A DNA stretch of 36,163 nucleotides from Bremia lactucae (lineage: Eukaryota; Oomycota; Peronosporomycetes; Peronosporales; Peronosporaceae). The DNA is taken from assembly GCF_004359215.1 (NCBI RefSeq), contig NW_027152030.1, positions 1-36,163 of the forward strand, in the 5' to 3' direction. Positions 10,570-20,822 of the stretch are shown piece after piece; position 1 is the stretch's first letter, and every line of letters begins with the position of its first letter. The notes below the pieces were generated by a model. The model was not told the origin of the DNA and did no database searches. It saw only the letters and a list, made by a program, of their open reading frames with translations. Made by a program: the position numbers and the translations under genes.

Positions 10570-10659
10570 AAGGCGCGTTTCTAAATTGCGCAAGAGGATA
10601 GGCACATTAAAGTCTTGCATAATGTGCCTATCCTCTTGCGCAATTTAGAAACGCGCCTT
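10570..10659. repeat. Perfect 40-bp inverted repeat with 10-nt spacer
   Basis: 10570-10609 is the exact reverse complement of 10620-10659, with AAGTCTTGCA between. There are no mismatches over 40 bp, in a neighbourhood where every other repeat is heavily diverged, so it is young or maintained. The right arm is continuous with an open frame on the minus strand; the left arm looks like the added copy. Confidence 0.97.
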
Positions 10660-10904
10660 TTTCCACTTTTGATAAATAAAAATCTACTTGAAACCAATGC
10701 ATTTGAAGAATACTTATTATCGAGATTGATAAGCTCGATTTCTTTCATCACGAAGTTTAGCTGCTTCTTTTTGGTTAACTTCCATAGTAATATTCTTAAA
10801 AATTGTACGGCTTTAGCCAGGAACTCAGGTGATGTGACATTTTCGCCATATCTTCTGTTATATTGGTCGATAGTTTTTTCCAGTTTGGTTCTTTCGAAGC
10901 CCAG
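10581..10904 (-). other. Unassigned open frame reading into the palindrome
   Basis: The minus strand is open for 107 codons between stops. It includes KLEKTIDQYNRRYGENV and FLAKAVQFLRILLWKLTKKK, with a lysine/arginine-rich end, KSGKRRVSKLRKRIG. The last part lies in the palindrome arms and its stop codon is inside the left arm. There is no good start codon in the first half; an ATG occurs only near 10750. I do not recognise the family. It may be the remnant of an exon, since amino-acid composition is protein-like. Confidence 0.35.
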
Positions 10905-10926
10905 TTATCTTTTATCCACGAAGTAG

Positions 10927-11530
10927 GCCTTGCCCCTACAACCATTAAAAGATAAATGGATAAATTAGGGTAATGTAATAAGTAAGTAAATGTCTGGACA
11001 AATATCAGAAAAAAAGGAAGGGCTGATAATATAGATAAACTTGTCAGTCGCAGGCTTAAAATGAGAAGAATGATCTTGGGTTTAAGTCAAAATGACCTTG
11101 GCAAGGCAGTTGATGTCATGCAAGCTCATCAGTGACGCTCAGGTGTCTACTGCGAAGAGATGCTCGCCCTTTTATCCGGTTAGAGGTGTCTTTTACGATT
11201 GGCGTCATCGAACGACTAGACGACAACCATAGTGGCCCCCGTTTCGCCCCGGAAGGAATTCCATCAGACCAGTGGGTTCTGACGAGACAGATCAAGTAGG
11301 TCTCGATGATGTTTGAAGACCAAAACCCCTTGATGAGGACTCATCTTGTAATGACTCCGATTTAAGAAACGTACTGGCGATGCTAAATTGCACCATCAGA
11401 ACCAAAGTCATCGTAAAGATCACTTTAAGGAAAACGTTAGCCTAAAATTTAGCCTTATTCAAAGGAACAGGGACCGCAATACGTTGCGACTCGCTTCCCA
11501 AAAATAACTCTGGCTATCTTCTAACGGCAA
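10927..11530. other. No gene recognised
   Basis: Degraded sequence leading into the accessory-gene remnant; no motif could be named. An open frame on the minus strand (11459-11698) is the shadow of that remnant. Confidence 0.4.
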
Positions 11531-12480
11531 CTTAAATCGTTGGTCTGGAATGACCAACGAACTATACAAAATTCCGATGTTTGACTCATCCAGGTCTGAA
11601 AGCCTATTGAGAATGAAAACAAATTCATTACCGATGCCTTCTCCAGCATCGATGGAACAATTGCAAGCGAGCCAAGGATTCAAATACCTTGTTTCCATAA
11701 AGAATATACAAAGCGCAGGCCTTAGTCCCGGCCTGACAAACTAGTTACAGTACGTGACCGCTTTGAAAAGGTAGATGTTTTCGGTGCGCGCTATAAGCTG
11801 CATCGTTTGTCTCAAGAGGACAACTTACCTTACCTCTATTGGGAAGAATTAACCCTGCTGCGTAGTATGTCCCTGGGTATTTTCAAGTTCCAGCCGCCCC
11901 CGGGGGTGGGGTGGTTGTGCCCACAGTAACTTTGGGACTTTTCGGGTCTGGGTGCGAGACAAGGCAGTTTACCTATCGTGGCACGCTATGCGACACGACG
12001 TAGCAGCTCCCTACCCAGCTTCCGGGTCGTCCATTACACCTCCCGGCGCCGGACCCAGGAGTGGTACCAGCCGAGGTTTCCGTTCATGTTAGACCCGTCA
12101 CCCACCCACGCACTGCCCAGATAGGAGGCTGCTTAATAATCACAGTCGCCCCGACCCCGTAACCCCTAAGCTACCGACGTCGGTCGTAGTATGTCCCTGG
12201 GGAGGCTTCATCTCTTAAGGATACTCATTGGAGGGCGCGCATCTCTTCGGAGACGCACAGAGGGACTGAGGTTTTTTGTTATCCTTTCACGAGAACGCAA
12301 AACAGTTTCTATTGATAATCCTTGTAAATCAGAGAATGGGTCTCGTCATACTGTTTGACGAGACCTGGAACGACTATCACTAGTTGGGACAATCATGCGA
12401 GGGTGAATACCCCCGCCATCGAATGAGTTAACTGGTTTGAATTCCTCTCGCCTCGCGGTGGCTTAAGAAGCGCTCGACTC
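11531..12480 (+). pseudogene. Broken copy of the antisense accessory gene, next to element A
   Basis: Plus-strand pieces match the better copy at 32337-33737. MKTNSLPMPSPA (about 11611-11646) matches its proline/serine-rich N-terminus. YKLHRLSQEDNLPYLYW (about 11791-11841) matches YKLHRLSREAGLPCLTW. After the SINE-like insert, the GCGCGCATCT and GTCTCGTCATACTG blocks (about 12234 and 12341) match 33025 and 33129. Similarity ends near 12475, so the coiled-coil C-terminal half is missing, as is the integrase of the adjacent minus-strand element A. A single internal deletion joining accessory gene to RNase H would explain both losses. The frame is broken throughout. Confidence 0.65.
11878..12184 (-). 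mobile_element. SINE-like insertion flanked by 17-bp target duplications
   Basis: CGTAGTATGTCCCTGGG occurs at 11861-11877 and again at 12185-12201, exactly bracketing 307 bp. The insert is far more GC-rich than its surroundings and splits the accessory-gene remnant. Read on the minus strand it begins near GGTAGCTTAGGGGTTACGG, which resembles an RNA polymerase III A-box/tRNA 5' region, and it ends in the A-rich GAACTTGAAAATA. A GGGTGGGTGAC block inside also resembles the internal control region of 5S rRNA. Long target duplications plus an A-rich end indicate LINE-machinery retroposition. A clear B-box was not found, so a processed non-coding RNA copy is an alternative. Confidence 0.6.
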
Positions 12481-12497
12481 AAAAGCGCTTCTAACCA

Positions 12498-14110
12498 TTA
12501 AAAGATGAGGAAGAGGAGGCATATAAACTGAATCCGACTAACGCATCGGACCTGACCGTTCGCTGACTTGGTCACTGCTACGACCTTCGGCGATAGAGAA
12601 GGGAAGTTGGTCATTAACGTGACTGTTATCATGACTTCAAGACAACGGAAAACGTTTTTTTGTTGAGCAATTGGCAAAGGAAGGGGTGCATCATCCCTTT
12701 GCAACGAGCTGGAGGCCTTTTCTTCTGCGTAGGTTTTCTTTATGTCATCAAACAAGGTTACTGACGAACCACTTGAAATGAGTGTTGTAACAGTGGGATT
12801 ATTTTCACTGTTGAAATGCGCAGCCGACTCAAAATCGGGTCGGCGTGATAACGCATCAGCGACGAGATTAAGTCGTCCTCGTTTAAATTCCACGGAGAAA
12901 TTTTACTCCGCGAAGAAGGATAGCCACCTCGCCATTCTTTGCGAGAGGTGTGGACTATTTACGGCCGTGCGTAATGACGCATGGTCCGTATATACGATGG
13001 ACAGTCTATCTCCGAGGAGATAGACCCTAAATTAAGCCAGTGCATATTTCATGGCAAGGAGTTCCTTGTCATGCACTGGGTAATTGCGTTCAGCTGGTTG
13101 AAGCTGACGCGATTGGTAACGGACGACTCGCCCCGCGCCGTCTGTATCGTATAGCATTAGCGCGCAGCCGATTGCGAAATCGCTGGCGCCACAGAGCATA
13201 TGGAATGGCCTGTCTTATTCTGCAATCGTTAAGATGGGCGATTGCATCAAGCTTTGGTTGATCCTGTCATAGGAATGCTGAAAATCAGCGTTCCATAATT
13301 ATTTCTTGTCTATTATAAGAGACGAGAGAGATGAAATGTCATCTCGGCATCATTGCGTGATTACTTGTGCACGTACGCCGCTATCCAAAGAAATTTTCGA
13401 AGTCCCTTGACATCGACTAAAACTGGCCAGTCTGTTATTTCCTTGATCTTTTCGGGATTACGGCGCACGCCGTGTTTTCCGACGACACACCCAAGAAGTG
13501 GTATTTAGCTTGCAGCGAGTATTCACTTCTTGAGATTTGCGTACAACTTATGCTTTCGCATAAGTGTAAGAACTTGACGAACGTGAGTTTTATAAACTTC
13601 CACGTCGATCTTTCTGTCCGATGACCCGGCTGTGGACGAATACATCGTCAAGATAACTCGGTACGAATTATCGCACCGGTCTCAACAGATTCGTTACGCA
13701 TCTGTTGAATGTTTCAAAGGCGTTACTGAGCCCCTATGACATAACTAGCCATTCCCAGAGAATCCCACTGGAAGTGCCCACTACTGTGTTCGGGATGTCC
13801 CGTTCATGCATAAGGATCTGATAAAATCCATCCATCAGATCCAAAGACGTCAAGATGGTTATCTTAGACATACCTATTATTATTTCGTCTTTTCTAGGTA
13901 TCGGCGTTTGAGCCCAGACCGTCGCAGCATTCCGTTTTTTGAATGCGTTCACTATCCGCCACCCTCCTGTAACCTAAGCACACATAGAAGGTCGGAGAGC
14001 TATGTGGGGAGGTTGCCTCCCTTACATGGCCCGCTTTTAATCGATCGATAAAGATTTTTTCGACCGCAAGTACTTGATCACATGACAGTGTGGCCACTGC
14101 TTCATGGCAC
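12498..14110 (-). pseudogene. Gypsy element A: RT and RNase H, inactivated
   Basis: Minus strand. RT pieces are AGHVREATSPHSSPTF (near 14000), LTSLDLMDGFYQILMHERD (near 13800-13855), and the active-site box SYLDD (13644-13658), Leu replacing the usual Phe. RNase H pieces are ASDFAIGCAL (near 13165-13195), where the preceding CDAS is CGAS so the first catalytic Asp is Gly, HDKELLAM (near 13055-13075) and YTDHASLRTA (near 12965-12995). LVADALSRRPDFES (about 12825-12870) marks the end of RNase H, after which the sequence runs into unrelated residues; the integrase is deleted. Stops at 13734-13736 and 13668-13670 are also present in element B. Confidence 0.85.
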
Positions 14111-16171
14111 AGTACTTCGAGCCCGGTTTGAGCTCAATCTCATTTCGAGTGCCTTTATCCTTAGGCAACTCGCATTGGATTGTTTTAAAAATGCAACCCT
14201 GAATTTAATTAAATCCTTATATAAATGATTTGTCATGAGTGACTCTCAGAATTGAGTAGTATATCTCTCAATCCAAGGCTTCACATCGAGGTCGCTTCGT
14301 CCATCGATGAGCTGCCGACGACCCGTTCGTTCTCTGCAAAAATTACCGCTGACCAAATATCGGTTACGTATTCGTCCTGAGAACGCAGATCTGCTTGATT
14401 CTACCACTTTGCAGATCTCTCAAGAACCGCTTGAATTTTTAGGGTTGGTAATTGATTTATCTCCGAAGTTTACTTCGGAGGCGCAAACAGATCAAGAGTA
14501 AAAGCGCCTACTCTTGATCCGGCATTAATAGAGACATTTAATGTCTTGGTTTCTTTTTTGGATTAATCACAGGCTGCCGAGGGATCAATCCTTCGGGATA
14601 CTGAAGTCTAGTCACTTCAGCATTAATTATTTGAGGAGATTTCTCCTCAAGTACGTGAGATTTTATTCCCTCAACATCTTCCGACTGTGATTGCGCCATC
14701 ACAGTCGGGTCCTCTACGGTCGACTCTCTTCTCGACCTAGGATCATCGTGTTGCCCCTTTTAAACAACCGGTATATTCCTTGAATGTCGCCCGCTAGGCG
14801 TACATTCATGTCTCAATTCACTCGGCTTATTCGAGTGGCGGACCTTCGGCACTGCCTGTGCATTCGCACAGACGCCAGCAGCTGACTCCACAGAGTGATT
14901 AGTAATCACAGTGTGATCTTGTACAGTCGTACTAACAGCCGTACAACAAGTGAGGTGATCGCACTCACTCGGAGTACATCCACACGCTTGTGGACGCTCG
15001 AAGACGTTCATCAGATGGCCATCTGATGAATAAGTGGCAGGCATCTTTACGGATCGATGCTGCCAGCTGATCCTTGGCTCATATTTTCTGAGCCAAGGTA
15101 GACCTAGGATGACATCAAATTTGTCAACTAAATCCAGTACGATGACATCATCATCGTACTGTAAATCTTTTAACGTGTAGTGAGATTTCACTACGCGTTT
15201 CATTACTTTTATCGATGCGCCTGTCGCTAGACGCACCGTCATCCTCGTTGGAGGGATGTCGCGCTCAACATATTTGAGCCTACGACCCTCTAGCGACTGG
15301 CGACGAATAAAGTTATTCGACGCTCCACAGTCCACTAGGGCTCTAAGTGACAAAACTTTTGTCACTTTTAATTTCAAGGTGATGAGGGGTACCTCGTCAC
15401 CAGGTTCAAAGACACATAATGATTGTTTGTATGGAGCAACTTCGTCGATTGCAAATTCTCTTGAGGTTGCTGGATCAGTAGGGCGTTGCGCCCCTTCTGA
15501 CCCCGACCGTTTTTTTGACGATCCGCCTCGCTGTTGCGATTTCGCAACAACGTCGGACCCGCGACCGTTGCCCTTTTTAGGATTCGGTCAATAGTTACAT
15601 TCAGTACCTCTCGGTACTCGGTGATCGCATTTCTGCAATCGCTTATTGTTCGAAAAGCGAGGTTTCTCGCTTTTGACATAAGAGAGGTCCATAGATCCTG
15701 GACCTCCCAATTCGTGTTGTCTTGGAGGACGATACGATGACGAATTGGCTTGAGCCTGCCTCAAGCTAAAGTCCTCCTGTTCCGCTACGGATGTTCTTTC
15801 TTTATGTTTGTACAGTTCCAAGCGGAACAGGTGGGTCTTTACGGGACCATCCGTAAGACCTTGCATGAATACCGTATACAACGTGTGTTCATGGACTGGG
15901 TTGTTTGTGATACAACTCGTCAAGAGTCGTATATGCTGGGCATAAACGTGAACATTACGCTTGCCTTGCTAAAGTTTCAGAAGCTCTGATCGAGCTCTGA
16001 ATTCAATCCTAGGCGGTTCAAACGTCTGTTGGAGCCTGGCTTTGAAAGCCTCTAGCGACTTAAAGACATATGGGCCGCGCAACGTAAGGCCTAGTGCCCA
16101 AGTTTTGGCACGACATGCCAAATTTGACTGAGCAAATGCGACTTGCATTTGCTCGTCGACGATGTGACGAG
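12722..16171 (-). repeat. Left arm of a 3.4-kb inverted repeat (element A)
   Basis: The reverse complement aligns with 22703-26052 nearly end to end. The central part, about 13443-15965, is almost identical, while the RNase H end (12722-13440) is visibly more diverged. Shared lesions include stops at 13734-13736, 13668-13670 and 15969-15971. Confidence 0.9.
14111..15377 (-). pseudogene. Gypsy element A: protease and protease-RT linker
   Basis: The longest surviving frame, 205 codons from 15377, starts MKLKVTKVLSLRALVDCGAS. The aspartic protease active site is D-C-G-A-S (about 15310-15340) and the later peptide DVILGLPWLRKYEPRISW lies near 15060-15115. Then follows a polar linker to 14760. 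Beyond a stop the linker continues degraded to the RT start. The upstream context is gag and the downstream is RT, as in a single Gag-Pol. This copy retains about 108 bp in the protease that element B has lost. Confidence 0.85.
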
Positions 16172-16564
16172 CCCTTATGGCATCGTCCAGCTCGACAAAC
16201 CATCTTAAGATGGAATCTTCTTCAACTCTCCTAAACTATGAGATGTCAATCTTTAAGGTTCGCGACGACGCGTGTGCGTCATCCCAGGTATAGTCTGTAA
16301 CTGTTGTAACTTCAACAGTTCTGCCTATTGAGAGCCTTGCTGATCGAGCAAGGCTACCTTCTCCTTCGCCTCGTCAAGTTCATGTTGTATAAACTTGGCG
16401 ATGACTGAATGGAGCGCATCTCTGTCCAGACCGGACAGCATGGCCAATATGGCATCGTTCCCTACGGTCGAACACATTCGTTCGACCGCACTCCTTTCTA
16501 TGTCACTTAGAAAGGAGTAGCTATCACACGATTCGTGATGCATATTTCCATTACCATCTAACAT
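15378..16564 (-). pseudogene. Gypsy element A: gag
   Basis: Minus strand, beginning with ATG at 16564 (MLDGNGNMHHESCDSYSF) shortly after the primer site. Gag motifs in order are VIAKFIQHELDEAKEKVALL (16350-16410), WFVELDDAIRARH-like sequence (about 16170-16205), RAKTWALGL-like sequence (about 16095-16120) and PVHEHTLYTVFMQGLTDGPV (about 15840-15900). A polar Gln/Ser-rich nucleocapsid follows, with MDLSYVKSEKPRF near 15655-15695. A recognisable CCHC knuckle is not intact. An amber codon at 15969-15971 and frameshifts near 16325 and 15590 break the frame. The start is chosen because it is the first ATG after the primer-site leader. Confidence 0.85.
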
Positions 16565-16611
16565 GTCAATGTTAGATGATTGGAACTGTGATCATTAGAC
16601 GGACTACAAAG

Positions 16612-16619
16612 TGATACCA
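16612..16619 (-). other. Primer-binding site of element A
   Basis: On the minus strand, two bases after the LTR end (TTACA-CC), comes TGGTATCA, the common initiator-Met tRNA primer sequence of gypsy elements. It is followed by CTTTGTAGTCCGTC, which is also found after the E and B LTRs. The match beyond eight bases was not checked against a tRNA. Confidence 0.65.
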
Positions 16620-16621
16620 GG

Positions 16622-17062
16622 TGTAACGGGGCACTGCCGACTTGTACTGCTTCAGTACAAGTTCACTTCGCACTGCCTCAGTGCGAGTGGTGCCTCACGT
16701 CACTTCACGTACACTAGTACGAGCAGAGGAAGTCTTCTCTTTGAAACACTTGCCTCAAAGATGGTTAACAGATAACTGTATTTAATCTAATCAAGTTCTT
16801 CTGTTTTCTATCTATTTACACTAACGTAATTAAAAGCTAATACAAAACATGTGCTTAAAGTCTTCTCTGTCTTTCTCTTTGAGCGCGTCCAGCGCTGACT
16901 GGACCGCGGAGAAACTAGATATGATAATCTATATCTACCAATGGATAAGCTTTTAGAATATTACCATGTAAAGTAATATTCTCCAAATATTATCTATTTT
17001 TAGATAATATATTAATTAACAACCTAAGTTGTTAATTTCATGTAACGATACACCCCGTTACA
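16622..17062 (-). repeat. LTR, family A, 5' LTR of element A
   Basis: 441 bp, TGTAACGGGG at the left and CACCCCGTTACA at the right on the plus strand; in the sense of element A it starts TGTAACGGGGTGTATCG and ends CCCCGTTACA. It is homologous to 3354-3791. Two adjacent stem-loops lie near the sense 3' end: ACTTGTACTG-CTT-CAGTACAAGT at 16640-16662 and TCGCACTG-CCT-CAGTGCGA at 16668-16686. Confidence 0.9.
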
Positions 17063-17118
17063 AAAATATCAAAATGATCCAATTGATGAGATGCCTCACG
17101 TAAATGCCACTGCAACTG

Positions 17119-17356
17119 ATCGAGCTAAAGTTGCCCTAAAGTTACACAGCCCCCATCAAGTACACTATGTGTACTTGAAGGGATGTTCAATTACATAAGT
17201 GAAGTAATTAGACCCACCACGTGGGTGTGATTCACATTGTGACCCACCCTTATGTATGTGATACACATAGGTCCATTCACATTAGGAGGGATGACGCCTA
17301 GCGTCATCCGTTACGCGAGGTATTTAGAAAGATACGCTCGTTTCTGCCCGCCTACA
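17119..17356 (+). repeat. LTR2, 5' LTR of the chromovirus, internally deleted
   Basis: Begins near GAGCTAAAGTTGCCCTAAAG, continues through ATTACATAAGTGAAGTAATTAGACCCACC and ends CTGCCCGCCTACA. It joins the two halves that occur separately at 22611-22702 (first half) and 4235-4690 (second half). Compared with the latter it lacks about 300 bp between GATACGCTCG and CCCGCCTACA. The chromovirus leader and gag follow. Confidence 0.7.
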
Positions 17357-17524
17357 CTTATAGCACTTGAAATCCTTCCCACGACCTGCATTTCTGAGTG
17401 TGTACGTGGGGATGAGCCTCAATATCGATTGAATTCGTTTCACTCACCTCTCCGAACATCATCGGGGCGGCAGAGCACTTAGCGCAGGGACTTGGTGAAC
17501 AAGCCCTGGCCAGTATCTTGATTT

Positions 17525-18473
17525 ATGCTTCTGAGCAACAAGTTGATTAGTTGGAGCAGTTTGAGGCATTCGTGCTCGGATAGCGGAGAGCCGCGTCCGA
17601 GGCACAGAGCCATGCTGCGGTGGAGTCTGTCACTCAAAGTCAGGATGAGGCGTGAGCAGGCTCGGAGCAAGGCTCTCAACAGTACTGTTGAGATGCTCTC
17701 TGCGAGGCCGCATCAGCCGAGGCCCATTCGGATAGACCCGCCCAAGTTCGATGGAACTGCAGCGCACACGATTGTACACTGGCTGTTAGCCGTTGAGCAA
17801 TGCGGTGTCGCGCAGTTCATCGAGGACGACAGCCGGATGGTGTCGTATGCCATGTCGCACCTGCGCGGTAAGGCCTCAGAGTGGGCATACTCGGCGCTTA
17901 TAGACGACGTGAAGGCGTTTCCTACGTGGGCGATGTTTAAGACAAAGACTACCAGCCGCCAAACAACGAGGTGATGCTTCAAGCGCGCTTCTTATGAGCA
18001 CGACAGGCGAAGCGATCTCTGCAAGAGTATGTGTAGGAGACGCGCTAGCTGTAGGCGTCCATTACCGTAGGTCCGATTCTAGAGCACAATAAGGTGCCCA
18101 CGTTTGTGAACGGACTACGGCATGGCCCTTCGCAACAGGCCTTTTTCAGAAAGGCGCCGTCAACGACGGAAGAGGCAATCCAAATTGCGTTAGTGGAGCA
18201 ATCCTACAATAGTGCTCGGCGACAGCTTGTTATAAGCCGTCAGCCGAGAGGACAGATGCCACTCCCATTGAGTTGGGCAATGCAGATGTAGTCTGCTTTA
18301 AATGCGGCAAGCGCAGCGATATGATGGCTCGCTGCTATTCCAGGTTCCCTGCTGAGGCAAAGATGCCCAGCAAGAGAACTCTCTTTCCAAATGGCGAATG
18401 CAACAACCAGCGTGCGAGACGCACGAGTTCCGCACCGACCAAAGAGAAGTTAGGAAATGCAGGAGCACAGTAG
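17525..18473 (+). pseudogene. Chromovirus gag
   Basis: Plus strand. The capsid core reads RPIRIDPPKFDGTAAHTIVH followed by WLLAVEQCGVAQFIEDDSRM and SHLRGKASEWAY (about 17720-17895), a Ty3/gypsy retrotransposon gag domain. After a frame break come VPTFVNGLRHGPSQQAFF and TTEEAIQIALVEQSYNSARR (about 18090-18230). The nucleocapsid knuckle at 18294-18336 reads CFKCGKRSDMMARC: the CX2C and last Cys are kept but the expected His is replaced (Asp in that position). Codon use is GC-richer than in elements A-C, marking a separate lineage. A protease remnant follows directly. Confidence 0.8.
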
Positions 18474-18731
18474 GGCTGGCTCTAAGATAGAGACCGGCGA
18501 TGTGTGAGTCGCTTTGCCAGGATGGCAAGCGAGAAGAGGCGACCGTTCGTTTAGTGAGCGGCGCGCTCGCTAAGTCTGAGGGAGTTCAGGTCGAACTCGC
18601 CTTCAGCTTTAGTGAATTCTCTTGTAAAGAGAGGTTCAGAGTGCTAGGTATGGACAATTCGTTGGACCTCATCCTAGGCATGCCATGGTTGGCAAAGTAC
18701 TAATCATGGATAGACTGGCGTATACGCACAG
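18474..18731 (+). pseudogene. Chromovirus protease remnant
   Basis: A short frame (18500-18703) ends VLGMDNSLDLILGMPWLAKY, followed in another frame by SWIDWRIRTVANST. LDLILGMPWL and WIDWR are the C-terminal retropepsin peptides of oomycete gypsy elements. The catalytic D-(S/T/C)-G box is not visible upstream, so the active-site half is lost or mutated. The same DNA block recurs at 29390-29465. Confidence 0.7.
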
Positions 18732-19472
18732 TTGCGAACTCTACACAGGACACCGGAGAGGATGTGCTCCCTGCGAGAGGCGTATGTAACTGATGTCGTG
18801 TCGAACACAGTTGAGGGTGCGTTGACGGGATGTCAAACGTCACCAATTTCTACCCAGCTCGTGGAGACTGGGGTAGTGAAAAGGACGATGACAAGTAGTC
18901 ATGCGTCCGAATGTCCTGCACAGAGCCGAGAGCCTGTGACAGTAGACGGCAAGCTGACAGGAAGTCATGCGTCGCATAAAGCGACACAGTGCCTAGAGCC
19001 TGATGCGGTTGGAAGGTGTGCGTTAGCCAGGAGTGCAACGGCACCCGCTTCCCAGAAAAAGGTTGTCGTGACTCGAAGAACGAATACCCGACAGATTAGG
19101 ACGATTAAAGGCACATCTAAACGAGTGACCTTTGAATCAGTCTCTAATGAAGAGGACGGGCCTTCGAACGAGGTGTTCGAGGCCGTCAAAGACGAAATTG
19201 CGGAGGCATCCTCTGTTGAGGTGCTCCGGCAAGTCTTTAAACCTGCCGAGGAGATAGTAAATCTCCCGGAGATGTCGTGGGATCTGCTCCTTGCCGAATT
19301 AAAGGAAGGAAAGATCCACGAAATAGTCGCACCAGTTCCAGAAGAGAACTTGGTGGACTGTTGCTCGTCGTCCACAATGGACGAGAGCGTCCTAGAAACG
19401 AATAAAAAGAAATGGTCCGCTGGTCGAGGCTGGGATGCCTTGAGAGACAGTTCGTTCATTGAGGTTCTGTGA
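18732..19472 (+). pseudogene. Chromovirus protease-RT linker, long open stretch
   Basis: The frame is open for 246 codons and ends at WDALRDSSFIEVL with a stop, immediately before the RT start. Composition is polar and acidic, rich in Ser, Thr, Glu and Val, with a basic patch (KKVVVTRRTNTRQIRTIKGT) near 19060-19110. No domain is recognised. Position between protease and RT shows it to be the variable linker of pol, not a separate gene. A long frame on the opposite strand (18965-19564) is its shadow. Confidence 0.65.
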
Positions 19473-20822
19473 AAACATCGCGATGTGTTCCTAGAAGATG
19501 TGCCGAGGCGCCTACCAGCAGATAGGGGCATCGGGCACGAGATAGACCTCGAACCTGGCACCAAGTATTGTGTGACCAGGTAATGGCCGTTGCCGAAAGA
19601 ACAAGTCGATTATATCGATGAATTCTTCGACAAGCGAGCCAAGGCGAAACATGTGCGTGAAAGCAAATCGCCTCACTGCAGCCCGACCTTTTGTGTGCGA
19701 AAAGCCCCAGGTGGATGGCGCGTGGTTCATACTTACAATAAGCTGAACACGGCAACCATACCGGCGCAAACGCCAATCACGCGAAAAATGTTTTGTCGAA
19801 CTCCATGGGACAGTCAACTATCTTTTCCGCGTTGAATTTAAAGAATGGCTACTATCAGGTACTCATGAGAGAGTCCGATGTAGCCAAAACACCTGTAAGC
19901 ACCCCAAGCGGTATGCTTTGAAAGTGGCTTGTGATGCCCCAAGGGTTGAAAAATGCACTAGCGACATTCAACCGGGTGGTGGCTCACGTGATGCGTTAGA
20001 ACCGTGCCTACGCACCCCATTACTTTGACGATGTATTTGTGCATAGTAGGGTCGAGGACGGGCTGAGCGCAATAGAGTCGCAAAAGCGTCATTTAGACGC
20101 TGTGTTGCAGAATTTGAATGACGCCCAAATGTACGTCAACTTGCAAAAGTGCGTCAAAGGGGTCCCTGAGATACCTGTGCTGGGCTGCAGCGTTGGTACA
20201 CATGATGTACGAGCAGACCCAGACAAGGTAAAATCAGTAAAGGAATAGCCAATCCCACGGCATGTGAAGAATTTGCGCCAATTTTTAGGGCTCGCTAATT
20301 CTTTGCATAAGTATAGCAAGAATTATGCGGGCAAACTTAACCATTATCTGACCTCATTAAAAGGACACTGAATGGGTTTGGTTGAAGAAATAAGATGATG
20401 CGTTCACATCAGTGAAGCGATCTCTTGTTAAGGCATTAGTCTTGGCATTGCCAGACGCGGATAAGCCCTTATGTGTCGTCTGTGATGTAATAATTTTGCA
20501 ACCGGCAGCACGCTCATGCAGAATGATGACGACGGCATTTACCGTGTCATCTATTATCAGTCCTGTCTTTTAACAGCCGCAAAACTGAATCACCCTGTGC
20601 ATCACAAAGAGCTACTTTGATAAAGTATGAAGTTGTCAAGATTCGTGTGCACCTACTGGGCACCGAACCATTTGTGGTTTATACGGATCACGCATCACTG
20701 CGGACCGCAATAAACTCACCAAACCTCTCGCCTAGAGTGGCAAGATGGCTAACATTCTTCTCTGAATTTAATTTTGAAGTCGAATACAAGCCAGGTACTA
20801 TGAAGTACTGCTACCCTGTCTA
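19473..20822 (+). pseudogene. Chromovirus RT and RNase H
   Basis: RT begins HEIDLEPGTKYCVTR-stop-WPLPKEQVDYIDEFF (about 19537-19630), then SPHCSPTFCVRK and GGWRVVHTYNKLNTATIPAQ. After a frameshift near 19795 come LKNGYYQVLMRESDVAKTP and MPQGLKNALATFNRVV. The active-site box YFDD is intact (about 20018-20032). RT-RNase H connection peptides follow: LGCSVGTHDVRADPDKVKSV and LRQFLGLANSLHKYSKNYAG. RNase H retains LCVVCD, HHKELL and VYTDHASLRTAINSPNLSPR, ending VEYKPGT near 20797. Stops at the CVTR, VMR and PSGML positions and others inactivate it. Integrase should follow but is missing. Confidence 0.85.

Noticed and set aside
12150..12184. A genuine tRNA gene at the head of the SINE-like insert
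   Set aside because: Only an A-box-like start is present; no cloverleaf or B-box at the right distance could be drawn.
18965..19564. 199-codon minus-strand open frame
   Set aside because: It lies opposite the chromovirus protease-RT linker and RT start, has no motif, and is explained as a shadow of the GC-rich pol frame.
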